This document shows positions 31,061 through 39,943 of a DNA stretch of 64,000 bases, one piece after another. The notes below the pieces were generated by a model. That model was not told the DNA's origin. It saw only the letters and a list, made by a program, of their open reading frames with translations, and did not search any database. The position numbers were made by a program, and so were the translations under genes. The stretch covers positions 1 to 64,000 of the forward strand of contig NZ_SZXJ01000083.1 in NCBI RefSeq assembly GCF_005281345.1, written 5' to 3'. Numbering within the stretch: position 1 is the first letter of the stretch; the number at the start of each line of letters is the position of its first letter. The stretch is from Citrobacter sp. wls619 (lineage in GTDB: Bacteria; Pseudomonadota; Gammaproteobacteria; Enterobacterales; Enterobacteriaceae).

Positions 31061-32575
31061 TTAGCCGATATCCACCTGCGGCTTATTGTTGCGTTTGCGG
31101 ATCAGGCGCAGTACTGGCGGGATAACGATAACCATGACCGCCATCACCAGCAGGACTTTCGCCACGCCGCTGGCCCACAGAATATCCATGCTGCCATTAC
31201 TGATGGACAGGGCACGACGCAGGTTCTGCTCCAGCATTTCCCCGAGCACAAATCCGAGAATCAACGGAGACATCGGGAAGTGCATTTTACGCAAAATGTA
31301 TCCCAGTACGCCGAGACCAACCATCAGTACCAGATCGAAGGTCGTGCTGTGGACGGCATACACACCGACCGCCGAAACCGCCGCAATGGCCGGAACGAGG
31401 AACCACAGCGGAATGGTCAGCATGCGGGTAAACAGACCGATTAACGGGATGTTCATCACCAGCAGCATCACGTTGGCAATCAGCAGCGCCGCGATCAGTC
31501 CCCAGACGATATCCGGTTGTTCGGTGAACATTGCTGGCCCCGGCGTGATGTTGTACAGCGTCAGCGCACCCATCATGACCGCCGTGGTGCCCGAACCGGG
31601 TACGCCGAGCGTCAGCATTGGGATAAACGAGCCACAGGCCGAGGCATTGTTAGCTGCCTCAGGTGCGGCAACACCACGAATGTCCCCCTTCCCAAAGCTG
31701 TCGCTGTTACCGCTGAGCTTTTTCTCGGTCATGTAGGTGATCGCACTGGCGATGGTTGCTCCGGCGCCGGGCAGAACGCCGACGAAAAAGCCAATCACCG
31801 ATGAGCGCAGCGTTGCGCCCACGCACTGCATACCCTCTTTGGCATTGAACAACATGCGGCCCGTTTTACGCACCAGCGTTTGGCCACTGCTGGTATGTTC
31901 CAGCATTAATAATATTTCTGAGACAGAGAACAGCCCAATCACTACCACGATAAACTGCACACCGTCGGAGAGATGAACACTGTCAAAGGTGAAGCGATAA
32001 ACCCCGGTGTTGGCGTCTACGCCGACGGTCGCGAGCCCGAGACCGATAAGCGCTGCCAGAAATGATTTCAGTGGGTTCTGCGCCATCATGCTGCCGAGAC
32101 AGGCAATAGCGAAGACCATTAAGGCAAAGTATTCTGCAGGACCGAATGACAGCGACCATTGTGCTAACGCCGGGGCAAACAGAATGATGCCGCCGATAGC
32201 GATAAGCGAACCGAAGAAAGAACTGACCGCTGAGATAGAAAGCGCCACGCCGCCGCGTCCCTGTTGGGCCATTGGATAGCCGTCAAGGGCGGTCATAATG
32301 GCTGCCGCATCGCCAGGAACATTGAGCAGGATAGAGGAGATGCGCCCGCCGTATTCGCAGCCGATATAAACAGTCGCCAACAGGATCAGCGCAGACTCCG
32401 CTGGCAGATGCAAAGCGAAGGCCAGCGGCAGCAGGATCGCCACGCCGTTGATTGGCCCCAGACCCGGCAGCAACCCAACGATGGTGCCGACAAAGCAGCC
32501 GATCAAGGCGATAACCAGGTTTTCCGGCGTCATCGCCACCGCGAAACCCTGAGAAAGATAAATCCAGGTATCCAT
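31061..32575 (-). CDS. tctA: Tripartite tricarboxylate transporter large membrane subunit TctA
   Basis: 504 residues, about 11-12 hydrophobic segments. TctA motifs seen: GLLPGLGPINGVAILLPL and the mirrored GVLPGAGATIASAITY, the two conserved GxxPGxG loops of the family. It moves citrate with TctB and the binding protein TctC. The ATG at 32575 (MDTWIYLSQGF) matches Salmonella TctA; the upstream part of the frame lies inside tctB. Confidence 0.96.
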   Translation of the reverse strand: MDTWIYLSQGFAVAMTPENLVIALIGCFVGTIVGLLPGLGPINGVAILLPLAFALHLPAESALILLATVYIGCEYGGRISSILLNVPGDAAAIMTALDGYPMAQQGRGGVALSISAVSSFFGSLIAIGGIILFAPALAQWSLSFGPAEYFALMVFAIACLGSMMAQNPLKSFLAALIGLGLATVGVDANTGVYRFTFDSVHLSDGVQFIVVVIGLFSVSEILLMLEHTSSGQTLVRKTGRMLFNAKEGMQCVGATLRSSVIGFFVGVLPGAGATIASAITYMTEKKLSGNSDSFGKGDIRGVAAPEAANNASACGSFIPMLTLGVPGSGTTAVMMGALTLYNITPGPAMFTEQPDIVWGLIAALLIANVMLLVMNIPLIGLFTRMLTIPLWFLVPAIAAVSAVGVYAVHSTTFDLVLMVGLGVLGYILRKMHFPMSPLILGFVLGEMLEQNLRRALSISNGSMDILWASGVAKVLLVMAVMVIVIPPVLRLIRKRNNKPQVDIG

Positions 32576-32585
32576 CGTTTCTCCG

Positions 32586-33020
32586 TTAACCCAGCCAGGC
32601 GCCGAGTGGTAAGGTGACGTCAAGCAGTCGGTCGAAGGCGTACCACAACAGAATGCCGAGAACCGAACCGGAAATGCCCGCTGCCGGGATGGTTGCGCCG
32701 AACAGCATGCCAATCACCACGGTGAGAATGGCAGTGGCAATGGGAAAGCCCAGCCATTCAAACCCCCAGGCGTACATCAACAACACAATCACCATCGTGA
32801 GCAGCTTTTGCAGCACGTGGCGGCGAGGCCAACTGATGGTGTCCGGGTGGCGCAACAGCAGCGCGACGGCACACAACAGCATCAAGCTGATAATGCCAAG
32901 CGGAAACGGACGTGGCCCGACGGGTTCATAGCTGTATTCGCTGCTGATTTGCCAGGCCACAAACAGCCCGGCTATACAGAGCAACAGCCAGATACCCGCG
33001 AAAATACGATCGCTCATCAT
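32586..33020 (-). CDS. tctB: Tripartite tricarboxylate transporter small membrane subunit TctB
   Basis: 144 residues, four predicted membrane segments, matching the DUF1468/TctB family. It lies 10 bases upstream of tctA and 14 bases downstream of tctC. Confidence 0.94.
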   Translation of the reverse strand: MMSDRIFAGIWLLLCIAGLFVAWQISSEYSYEPVGPRPFPLGIISLMLLCAVALLLRHPDTISWPRRHVLQKLLTMVIVLLMYAWGFEWLGFPIATAILTVVIGMLFGATIPAAGISGSVLGILLWYAFDRLLDVTLPLGAWLG

Positions 33021-33034
33021 CTTTGCCCCCGGGC

Positions 33035-34012
33035 TTATTTCGCAAGGCCGAAGGCTTTTGCCTGCTCACGGTAATCGGTGACCTGTTTCTTCACGTAGTC
33101 ATCGAGTTGCTTACCGCTCATGTTGAACTCGAACAGGCCACGCAAATCACGCTGCTTTTTAAATTCGTCGGTCTGCTGGAGCTTATTAAAGGCATCAACC
33201 CACCACTGGTAATCCGCATCGCTCACTTTTGGCCCAACGTAGAAGCCACGAATAATCGGCCAAACAAGGTCATAACCCTGCTCTTTGGCGGTGGGGACAT
33301 TGGCTAACTGGCCCGGCAGACGTTCATCAGAGAACACCGCGAGCACGCGGATCTTGTCGCCGCTGAGATAGGGCACCATTTCACTGAGATCGCCGGAAAC
33401 CACCTGCACGTGATTGCCCATCAACGCGGTCACCGGTTCTCCACCCCCTTCAAAGGCGACATAACGCATTTTGTGCGGGTCGACGTTGGCCTTTTGCGCC
33501 AACAGCGCCGACTTCATCCAGTCCTGACTTCCGATAGAGGCGCCTGCGCCAATGACCACGCTGTTGGGATCTTTCTCCATGGCAGTCAGCAGGTCTTTCA
33601 GCGTTTTCCAGGGGGAATCACTACGCACGGCAATCATGCCGTAGTCGGTGCCTACGCTCGCCAGCCAGCGCACGTCATCGACGCCATAGCGGCCGAATTT
33701 ACCTTGTGACAGATTCAGCAGGGAACCGCCGGAGAATGCTACTACGGTTCCGGCTTCGGCAGGACGTTGCGCGACGATAGCGTTATAGGCCACGGCACCC
33801 ACGCCACCGGGCATATAGGTTACGCGCATCGGTTTTTCGATGGCGCCCGTTTCCATCATGCTCACCTGAATCAGCTTACAGGTGAGGTCGAACCCACCGC
33901 CGGGTTTCGCCGGAGCAATGCATTCGGTGCGCGATGGCGCTTGTTCGGCAAAAGTAGAGGTACTCATCAATAAAATGCTTGCAGTAAGGGTACGAAGTAA
34001 TTGTTTTTTCAT
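33035..34012 (-). CDS. tctC: Tricarboxylate-binding protein TctC
   Basis: 325-residue periplasmic citrate-binding protein with a Sec signal peptide (MKKQLLRTLTASILLMSTSTFA). The Bug/TctC signature KPGGGFDLTCKLIQ follows the mature start. First gene of tctCBA, divergent from the tctDE two-component system. Confidence 0.96.
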   Translation of the reverse strand: MKKQLLRTLTASILLMSTSTFAEQAPSRTECIAPAKPGGGFDLTCKLIQVSMMETGAIEKPMRVTYMPGGVGAVAYNAIVAQRPAEAGTVVAFSGGSLLNLSQGKFGRYGVDDVRWLASVGTDYGMIAVRSDSPWKTLKDLLTAMEKDPNSVVIGAGASIGSQDWMKSALLAQKANVDPHKMRYVAFEGGGEPVTALMGNHVQVVSGDLSEMVPYLSGDKIRVLAVFSDERLPGQLANVPTAKEQGYDLVWPIIRGFYVGPKVSDADYQWWVDAFNKLQQTDEFKKQRDLRGLFEFNMSGKQLDDYVKKQVTDYREQAKAFGLAK

Positions 34013-34120
34013 TGTTTATCCTCACGCCGGAAAACCGGATTTTCGGGTACGGAAGAAGATTTTTGTGATTATGTGAGCCGATGTGTAGCAGTTCGGTTGC
34101 GTGATTGTTAAAACATTAAC

Positions 34121-34139
34121 CTTTCAATTCCCTTTCAAT
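34121..34139. promoter_or_regulatory. Putative TctD-binding direct repeat
   Basis: CTTTCAAT occurs at 34121-34128 and again at 34132-34139, an 11-base period typical of OmpR/PhoB-family operators. It lies in the 153-base tctC-tctD gap and is a good candidate for TctD control of both operons. Confidence 0.55.
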
Positions 34140-34165
34140 GCGGCAGAAACTTTACAGGATGTGAT

Positions 34166-34840
34166 ATGCGTCTCTTATTAGCGGAAGATAACCGTGAGTT
34201 AGCTCACTGGCTGGAGAAAGCGCTGGTACAAAACGGCTTTGCCGTTGACTGCGTGTTCGACGGCCAGTCGGCCGATCATCTTTTACACAGTGAAACGTAC
34301 GCGCTGGCGGTACTGGATATCAACATGCCGGGGTTGGATGGTCTGGAAGTCGTCCAGCGCCTGCGCAAACGCGGGCAGACGCTGCCGGTTTTGTTGCTGA
34401 CGGCGCGCAGCGCGGTAGCCGATCGGGTGAAGGGGCTGAATGTAGGGGCTGATGATTATCTGGCTAAGCCGTTTGAACTTGAAGAGCTTGATGCCCGGCT
34501 GCGGGCCTTGCTGCGGCGTAGCGCAGGCCAGGTGCAAGGGATACAGCAACTGGGAGAATTGGCGTTTCACGATGAAGGTTACTTTCTGTTGCAAGGACAA
34601 CCGCTGGCGCTGACACCGCGTGAGCAGGCCCTGCTGACGGTACTGATGTACCGTCGACTGCGCCCGGTTTCACGCCAACAGTTGTTTGAGCAGGTGTTCA
34701 GTTTGAACGATGAGGTCAGCCCCGAGAGTATTGAGCTGTATATCCATCGGTTGCGGAAGAAACTGCAAGGGAGCGACGTGCGTATCGCCACGCTGCGTGG
34801 CCTGGGTTATGTGCTGGAGCGCTGTGATGAGGTGGGTTAA
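34166..34840 (+). CDS. tctD: Response regulator TctD
   Basis: 224 residues, OmpR family. The receiver domain has the phospho-acceptor Asp51 in LDINMPGLDG, T in LLLTARS and K in DDYLAKPFE. The winged-helix domain follows (ESIELYIHRLRKKL). Activates citrate/tricarboxylate uptake. Overlaps tctE by 14 bases. Confidence 0.95.
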   Translation: MRLLLAEDNRELAHWLEKALVQNGFAVDCVFDGQSADHLLHSETYALAVLDINMPGLDGLEVVQRLRKRGQTLPVLLLTARSAVADRVKGLNVGADDYLAKPFELEELDARLRALLRRSAGQVQGIQQLGELAFHDEGYFLLQGQPLALTPREQALLTVLMYRRLRPVSRQQLFEQVFSLNDEVSPESIELYIHRLRKKLQGSDVRIATLRGLGYVLERCDEVG

Positions 34841-36239
34841 GCCCCAGTCGTTGTACCTGCAATTGCTGATGTTTCTGGGGCTACCGCTGTTGTTGCTGTG
34901 GGGACTCTCGGCGTTTAACAGCTACGTTAGCGCGTTACAGGCCGCGACGCAGGCGTATGACCGGACGCTGCTCTCATCGGCCAGAACGGTTTCTGAGCGG
35001 CTGGTGGTGCGTAATAAACACCTGGAAGTCAACGTGCCGTGGGTGGTACTGGACAGCTTTGAACTGAACATGAACGACCGACTGTATTACAAAGTGGTCG
35101 ATCCGGCGGGGAAGGTTATCTCGGGGTATGACGATTTACCGGCCATGCCACCCGCGACCTCGCGTACCCGGCTGTATCCGGCGTTAGCGTGGTTTTATCA
35201 TACGGAATATCGCGGTGAAGCGATCCGCGTGGCACGCCTGCTCCAGCCGGTCAATGAGGGCGGGATTGTCGGCATGGCCGAAATTTATGTCGCCGAAACG
35301 CTGCAATCACGTCGTTATCTGGCGCGGCAACTGCTGTTTTCCTCATGGGTGTCACAAGGTCTATTAGTTCTCCTGACGCTGGTGCTGGTCGGTTGGCTGC
35401 TACGTCGGGTATTACGCCCCATGCGTCAGTTGTCATCGCTAATGGTTCGTCGCGAACCAGGGCTGCTGACGCCACTGCCGGAGTTACTGCCGTGGTCGGA
35501 AACCCGTCTGCTGATTGTCGCGTTCAACCGCTATATCGACCGACTGCGAGGGCTTATCTCCCGCCAGGAGCGCTTCAGCGCAGATGCTTCCCATCAGCTC
35601 AAAACACCACTGGCAGTGCTAAAAACGCAGGCGGCAGTAGCTTTGGCGAGCCCGCAGCCGCAGCAATGGTATGAGAGCTTACAGGCGATGAGTTCAACGC
35701 TGGATAACACGATTCAGTTGACGGAAAGGTTGTTACAGCTTTCAGCGGTGAAGCGTAAAGAGCAGGGGGAAAGGCACTTTTCGCCCGTTAATCTGTATGA
35801 CGTGGTGCAAACCAGCTGTTTTACCCGTCTGGCGCAGGCGCGCAGTAAAGCCATCGATCTGGGGTATGAGGGGGAGCAGGAGGCGCTGTGGATTGAAGGG
35901 GATGAGGTGCTACTCGGTGAACTGTGCGGAAATCTGCTGGATAATGCGCTGAAATATACGCCAGCGCAGGGCGTGGTGACGGCGCGGTTAATGCGCGAGG
36001 GGGAAGCCGTGGTGCTGGTGGTTGAAGATAGCGGGCCAGGTATTGATGAGCAACAGGTACATCAGGCGCTACTGCCGTTTCATCGTCTGGATAACGTCGG
36101 CAACGTCCCGGGGGCAGGGATAGGCCTGGCTCTGGTCAACGATATTGCGCGTCTACACCGCACACACCCGCAGTTGTCGAGGAGCGATACGTTAGGGGGA
36201 CTGAGCGTACGGGTACGATTTTTAAGCATCACTATCTGA
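34827..36239 (+). CDS. tctE: Sensor histidine kinase TctE
   Basis: 470 residues. Two membrane segments (about 12-30 and 170-190) flank a periplasmic sensing domain. The H-box is FSADASHQLKTPLAV; the ATP-binding domain shows N-box NLLDNALKYTP, DSGPGID and GAGIGLALV. The ATG at 34827 overlaps tctD by 14 bases and matches the Salmonella length; a longer frame would start inside tctD. Confidence 0.95.
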   Translation: MRWVKPQSLYLQLLMFLGLPLLLLWGLSAFNSYVSALQAATQAYDRTLLSSARTVSERLVVRNKHLEVNVPWVVLDSFELNMNDRLYYKVVDPAGKVISGYDDLPAMPPATSRTRLYPALAWFYHTEYRGEAIRVARLLQPVNEGGIVGMAEIYVAETLQSRRYLARQLLFSSWVSQGLLVLLTLVLVGWLLRRVLRPMRQLSSLMVRREPGLLTPLPELLPWSETRLLIVAFNRYIDRLRGLISRQERFSADASHQLKTPLAVLKTQAAVALASPQPQQWYESLQAMSSTLDNTIQLTERLLQLSAVKRKEQGERHFSPVNLYDVVQTSCFTRLAQARSKAIDLGYEGEQEALWIEGDEVLLGELCGNLLDNALKYTPAQGVVTARLMREGEAVVLVVEDSGPGIDEQQVHQALLPFHRLDNVGNVPGAGIGLALVNDIARLHRTHPQLSRSDTLGGLSVRVRFLSITI

Positions 36240-36607
36240 TATCTTTATTTCCCGGGTGCAGATTATTCTTAAGAAAATTCCAAATAAGAAAGCAGAACAT
36301 TATTAATAATAACGGCATGTGATTTATTGGTTTTATTTGTATGGCGCCGCAGTTAATTAATTTTAGCGGCTATTTAGGGGAAAAAGAGAAACGATTTTAT
36401 GTTATTCATCATACATATAACGGCTTTTCATAGTCTACGAATTGTTATCTGTCAATAACGGTTGTGTTGTAAATTATCATCTTTTTTGGTGGTGACGACA
36501 AAATGCTTGCTCACAAATTAATGAATAAAATCATTATCATATAAGTGACAAGTGGGTGATAGTCACACTAATCAACATTATTTTTTACATTTACTGACAA
36601 TGTACCA
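36240..36607. other. AT-rich region upstream of the exopolysaccharide operon
   Basis: The 451-base tctE-to-eps gap is strongly AT-rich, unlike tctE. It holds many A/T tracts suited to H-NS/StpA binding. No JUMPstart/ops element (GGCGGTAG) was found. It marks the left border of the accessory segment. No repeat or integrase scar recognised. Confidence 0.55.
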
Positions 36608-36634
36608 TTGCGTTTTTTAGACTTGTGATATAAT
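36608..36634 (+). promoter_or_regulatory. Predicted promoter of the exopolysaccharide operon
   Basis: TATAAT at 36629-36634 is preceded by TGA, forming an extended -10 (TGnTATAAT). A weak -35 (TTGCGT, 36608-36613) is 15 bases upstream. The start would be about 50 bases before the first gene. Confidence 0.5.
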
Positions 36635-36690
36635 TAGCAACATGAAAAGAGAAAAAAACAATTAAATATCAATAAATAATGGGCTGAGAT

Positions 36691-38106
36691 ATGCTTAAAA
36701 ATTCGCTAAAGATTAGCAGTCAAGGATATCCAGTCTTTTTGAAACTGGTCGATTTTATTGTAATTAATATTACGTTAATTTTTAGCGCCCATCTGTTAGA
36801 TATGGTGCCGTTTAAGACCATTGTCATTCTGAGCATCCTCTTCTCAGTGTTTTTCCTGCTGCTTGCTGAATACACAAAAATGTATCAGCAGAAGATAAAA
36901 ACCATCGGCATACGCAACCAAAAACGGCTGCTTTTTTGTACACTGTTGGCAATCTCGTTCAACGAAGTGATCAGCATGACGGTGGCCGAACCGGAGTCAC
37001 TTGGATACCTGACAAGTCTGACACCGTCTTTTTTATCCCCTATTGTTTACTGGTATTTCATTCCTTTACCTTTTCTTTATTTTATTCGTTTTTTTATTTT
37101 TAAATATTCAACGAAAAAAAACATTCGTGTGGCGATTATTGGTCTGACCGACAACGGTGTGGCAGCAGAAAATGCGTTGATAGCTGAATACTCCAATATC
37201 AAATTAGATTTGGCTTTTTATGACGAACGCGCGTTGTCCCGCTGTGGTGATATCGTGGATAAGATAAAAAGTCCCTTTCGCGGCCCGGTCATTAATCTGG
37301 TTGAAGAGGCTAAGCAAGGGAATATCGACGAGATCTATATCGCATTGCCGATGGTGGCATTACATCGTATTCGTCACTTTTTGGCCATGATGTCAGATAC
37401 CACGGTAGATACCTATATTGTTCCTGATTTTTATACCTACAGTAACAATATGTCCAAGCTGCGCTCGATCCACAATCTGCAAACCATTGGCATCTTTAGC
37501 TCACCGTTTGAAGGGGCCGGTTCATTTATTAAACGTGCGGAAGACCTGATTCTCGGTAGCATCATTATGGTGATGATCTCCTCACTGATGTTAGCGATTG
37601 CCATTGGTATTAAACTTACCTCTCGTGGCCCGGTGTTTTTCAAACAAGATCGATACGGCCTGAGTGGACAAAAAATTAAGGTATGGAAGTTTCGCTCGAT
37701 GCGAGTTATGGAGAATTCCGATACGGTTATCCAGGCCACCAAGAATGATCCACGTGTGACAAAATTTGGTAGTTTCTTGCGACGCACCTCTCTGGATGAA
37801 CTCCCGCAATTCATTAATGTGTTGCAGGGAAGTATGTCTATTGTCGGTCCCAGACCTCATGCGGTTACGCATAATGAACAGTACCGCAAACAGGTCGAAA
37901 ACTACATGATCCGCCATAAAGTTAAGCCGGGGATCACCGGGCTTGCGCAGATTAACGGTTTCCGTGGGGAAATCGATGCACTTTATAAGATGGAAAAGCG
38001 CGTTCAGTATGATATTGAATATATTCAAAACTGGTCGTTATGGCTGGATATAAAAATTATTATTAAAACTATTTTCAAAGGATTTGTCGGTAAGAATGCA
38101 TACTAA
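36691..38106 (+). CDS. Undecaprenyl-phosphate sugar-1-phosphate transferase (WcaJ/VpsL-like)
   Basis: 471 residues of the polyisoprenyl-phosphate hexose-1-phosphate transferase family, which loads the first sugar (usually Glc or Gal) of a repeat unit onto undecaprenyl phosphate. Four N-terminal membrane segments (to about 130), a Rossmann-like middle (VAIIGLTDNGVAA), a fifth hydrophobic hairpin near 300, and the catalytic C-terminus with KFRSMR, RRTSLDELPQFINVLQG and SIVGPRPHAV and GITGLAQINGFRGE. First gene of an 11-gene operon. Similar in layout to vpsL. The identity of the sugar cannot be read. Confidence 0.92.
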   Translation: MLKNSLKISSQGYPVFLKLVDFIVINITLIFSAHLLDMVPFKTIVILSILFSVFFLLLAEYTKMYQQKIKTIGIRNQKRLLFCTLLAISFNEVISMTVAEPESLGYLTSLTPSFLSPIVYWYFIPLPFLYFIRFFIFKYSTKKNIRVAIIGLTDNGVAAENALIAEYSNIKLDLAFYDERALSRCGDIVDKIKSPFRGPVINLVEEAKQGNIDEIYIALPMVALHRIRHFLAMMSDTTVDTYIVPDFYTYSNNMSKLRSIHNLQTIGIFSSPFEGAGSFIKRAEDLILGSIIMVMISSLMLAIAIGIKLTSRGPVFFKQDRYGLSGQKIKVWKFRSMRVMENSDTVIQATKNDPRVTKFGSFLRRTSLDELPQFINVLQGSMSIVGPRPHAVTHNEQYRKQVENYMIRHKVKPGITGLAQINGFRGEIDALYKMEKRVQYDIEYIQNWSLWLDIKIIIKTIFKGFVGKNAY

Positions 38107-39382
38107 ATTAATAGTTATTACCGGAATCGTGATATCGCAGTCCGCATGGGCTGATTTAACGCCGAAATCACACATTGGCTTTGCGGGGATCGACTTCCAG
38201 GGCAAAGTTGCTGTGGATTACGGTTATGATGATAACGTGACTTATCAGCCCCATAACCGCGATGCGATAGGGTCAGCTTTCCAGAGCGCAGCGCCGGTGT
38301 TTAGTATGATCGGTGAGCGCGGCCAGGATAAGTATTTGCTAATGTATTCAGGCGATTATCGTAACTACTCAAGCGATTCTGCCGATAACTATAACGACCA
38401 TTTTTTCCGTTTTAACGGTGCCTGGCGTTATGGGCAAATGCATGGCTTAACCCTGAATCTGGAAGATTCTATCGGGCATGAATCCCGCGGCCGCGATATC
38501 ACAGAGGGCTTTTTGCCGAGCCAGTTCCGTCAGTATGGAATTAACTCTCCTCTGACGAATAATTTTATCAACAGTGAGTTGCGCTATAGCTATGGCGCAC
38601 CAGATGGACGCGGTAAAGCGGAACTGGCGCTGTTATATAAAAAACTGACGTTCGGGAATACCTCGGATGTGCAGGATACCAGTCCGGATTTTTACAATTA
38701 TATTCAGCAGCAGGAATGGCATGAAAATAGTCTGGTGGCTGAAGTTTTTGACCAATACACATCCAGAACGCGCTTTCGCTATAGCTTTATTACGAACCAG
38801 CGTCACTATGATAACAACTCAGAAAAAGACAGTAATGAATACTATTTGCTTTACGGTCTGAAATCGCAGTTGACGGGGAAAACCAACGTCGACATGAATA
38901 TTTCATGGCTGTACAAAACATTTGAAAATGCCGCAAACTCGAGTGATTTTAATGGTCTAAACTGGGATATAAAGGGGGAGTGGAAGCCGTTAAATCAGTC
39001 AGTCTTCACCGCCCACTCTGCTCAAAGTATTAAAGACCCCTCGGAAGTTGGGGGGTATATCTTAGTGACTGAGTATGGGATTTCTTATCAGCATTTCTGG
39101 CTGGGTAATCGTTTTTCTACTTTGCTGGACTACTCATACACCACGGAAGACTATAAAAAACAGAACAAGGATCGACATGATAAAAATGGTGTATTTAGCG
39201 TAACCATGAGCTATGACTACACGCCGTCTGTCAACTTTGAGATTAAATATCAATTAGATACCTTGAATTCGAATAAGGATACTGATTCGTTTTATATCGG
39301 TCCCGACGACAGTAAGAAAGTCATTAGAACGTTGGGTTATGATAATTCTATGATTATGCTTAAAGCTAAGGTTCAGATCTAA
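38096..39382 (+). CDS. Outer-membrane beta-barrel protein of the exopolysaccharide locus (VpsM-like)
   Basis: About 428 residues with a Sec signal peptide (MHTKLIVITGIVISQSAWA). The mature part is rich in alternating aromatic strands and ends in a typical outer-membrane C-terminal strand with MLKAKVQI. It lies between the initiating transferase and the Wza-like lipoprotein, the place of vpsM in Vibrio and of similar barrel proteins in other export loci. Its likely role is helping pass the polymer through the outer membrane. The ATG at 38096 overlaps the first gene by 11 bases; in-frame upstream starts are less conserved. Confidence 0.72.
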   Translation: MHTKLIVITGIVISQSAWADLTPKSHIGFAGIDFQGKVAVDYGYDDNVTYQPHNRDAIGSAFQSAAPVFSMIGERGQDKYLLMYSGDYRNYSSDSADNYNDHFFRFNGAWRYGQMHGLTLNLEDSIGHESRGRDITEGFLPSQFRQYGINSPLTNNFINSELRYSYGAPDGRGKAELALLYKKLTFGNTSDVQDTSPDFYNYIQQQEWHENSLVAEVFDQYTSRTRFRYSFITNQRHYDNNSEKDSNEYYLLYGLKSQLTGKTNVDMNISWLYKTFENAANSSDFNGLNWDIKGEWKPLNQSVFTAHSAQSIKDPSEVGGYILVTEYGISYQHFWLGNRFSTLLDYSYTTEDYKKQNKDRHDKNGVFSVTMSYDYTPSVNFEIKYQLDTLNSNKDTDSFYIGPDDSKKVIRTLGYDNSMIMLKAKVQI

Positions 39383-39383
39383 A

Positions 39384-39941
39384 ATGAAAATAATAGAACT
39401 GTGCGCGTTTTTCCTATTCAGTATCCTGTTGGTCGGATGCACAACGTCCAGGCCACCATTAATGGACGATCCTGCTGCGGTGGCAGAGGATTACCGAATT
39501 GGGGCGGGGGATACTGTCAATATCGTTGTTTACGGGGAACCCGAAATGACGATGAAATTTATCGTGGATAAGAGTGGAACAATAAACTTCCCTTATATCG
39601 GGGTGCTGGGTTTAAAAGATAAAACACCAGAACAGGTGAATAGTGAATTAACTCAACGCTTGCGCAATGGGTATATGGTTAATCCCATGGTGACCGTGAG
39701 TCTTGCCGAGTTCCGCAAGTTCTACGTGTCAGGGGAAGTGAAAAGCCCGAATGGATTCGCCTGGGAGCCGGGACTTACCGTAGAGAAAGCGATTGCTCAG
39801 GCGGGGGGATTTACTGACCGTGCAGATCGCAAAGATATCAACATTCGCCTCTCCGGTAGCAATCAGCTACTTGAGAATGTTGATTTAACGCACTCTGTTC
39901 GTCCTGGGGATGTCGTGATTATTGGCATGGGGTTCTTCTAA
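39384..39941 (+). CDS. Wza/VpsN-like polysaccharide export lipoprotein
   Basis: 185 residues with a lipobox at the start (LLVGC-TTS, Cys at about 20), then the polysaccharide export (PES) domain with DYRIGAGDTVNIVVYGEPEM and one SLBB-like domain (FYVSGEVKSPNGFAWEPGLTVEKAIAQAGG split over it). It is much shorter than Wza (379), lacking the second and third SLBB domains and the trans-outer-membrane helix, as in VpsN/EpsA-type forms that depend on a partner barrel. Directly follows that barrel. Confidence 0.88.
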   Translation: MKIIELCAFFLFSILLVGCTTSRPPLMDDPAAVAEDYRIGAGDTVNIVVYGEPEMTMKFIVDKSGTINFPYIGVLGLKDKTPEQVNSELTQRLRNGYMVNPMVTVSLAEFRKFYVSGEVKSPNGFAWEPGLTVEKAIAQAGGFTDRADRKDINIRLSGSNQLLENVDLTHSVRPGDVVIIGMGFF

Positions 39942-39943
39942 CG

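Noticed and set aside
36503-36544. 13-codon frame (MLAHKLMNK...) upstream of the exopolysaccharide operon
   Set aside because: It lies upstream of the predicted promoter, so it is not a leader peptide of that transcript, and it is too short to support.
36240-36690. JUMPstart/ops element upstream of the polysaccharide operon
   Set aside because: No GGCGGTAG core was found, so RfaH control is not claimed.
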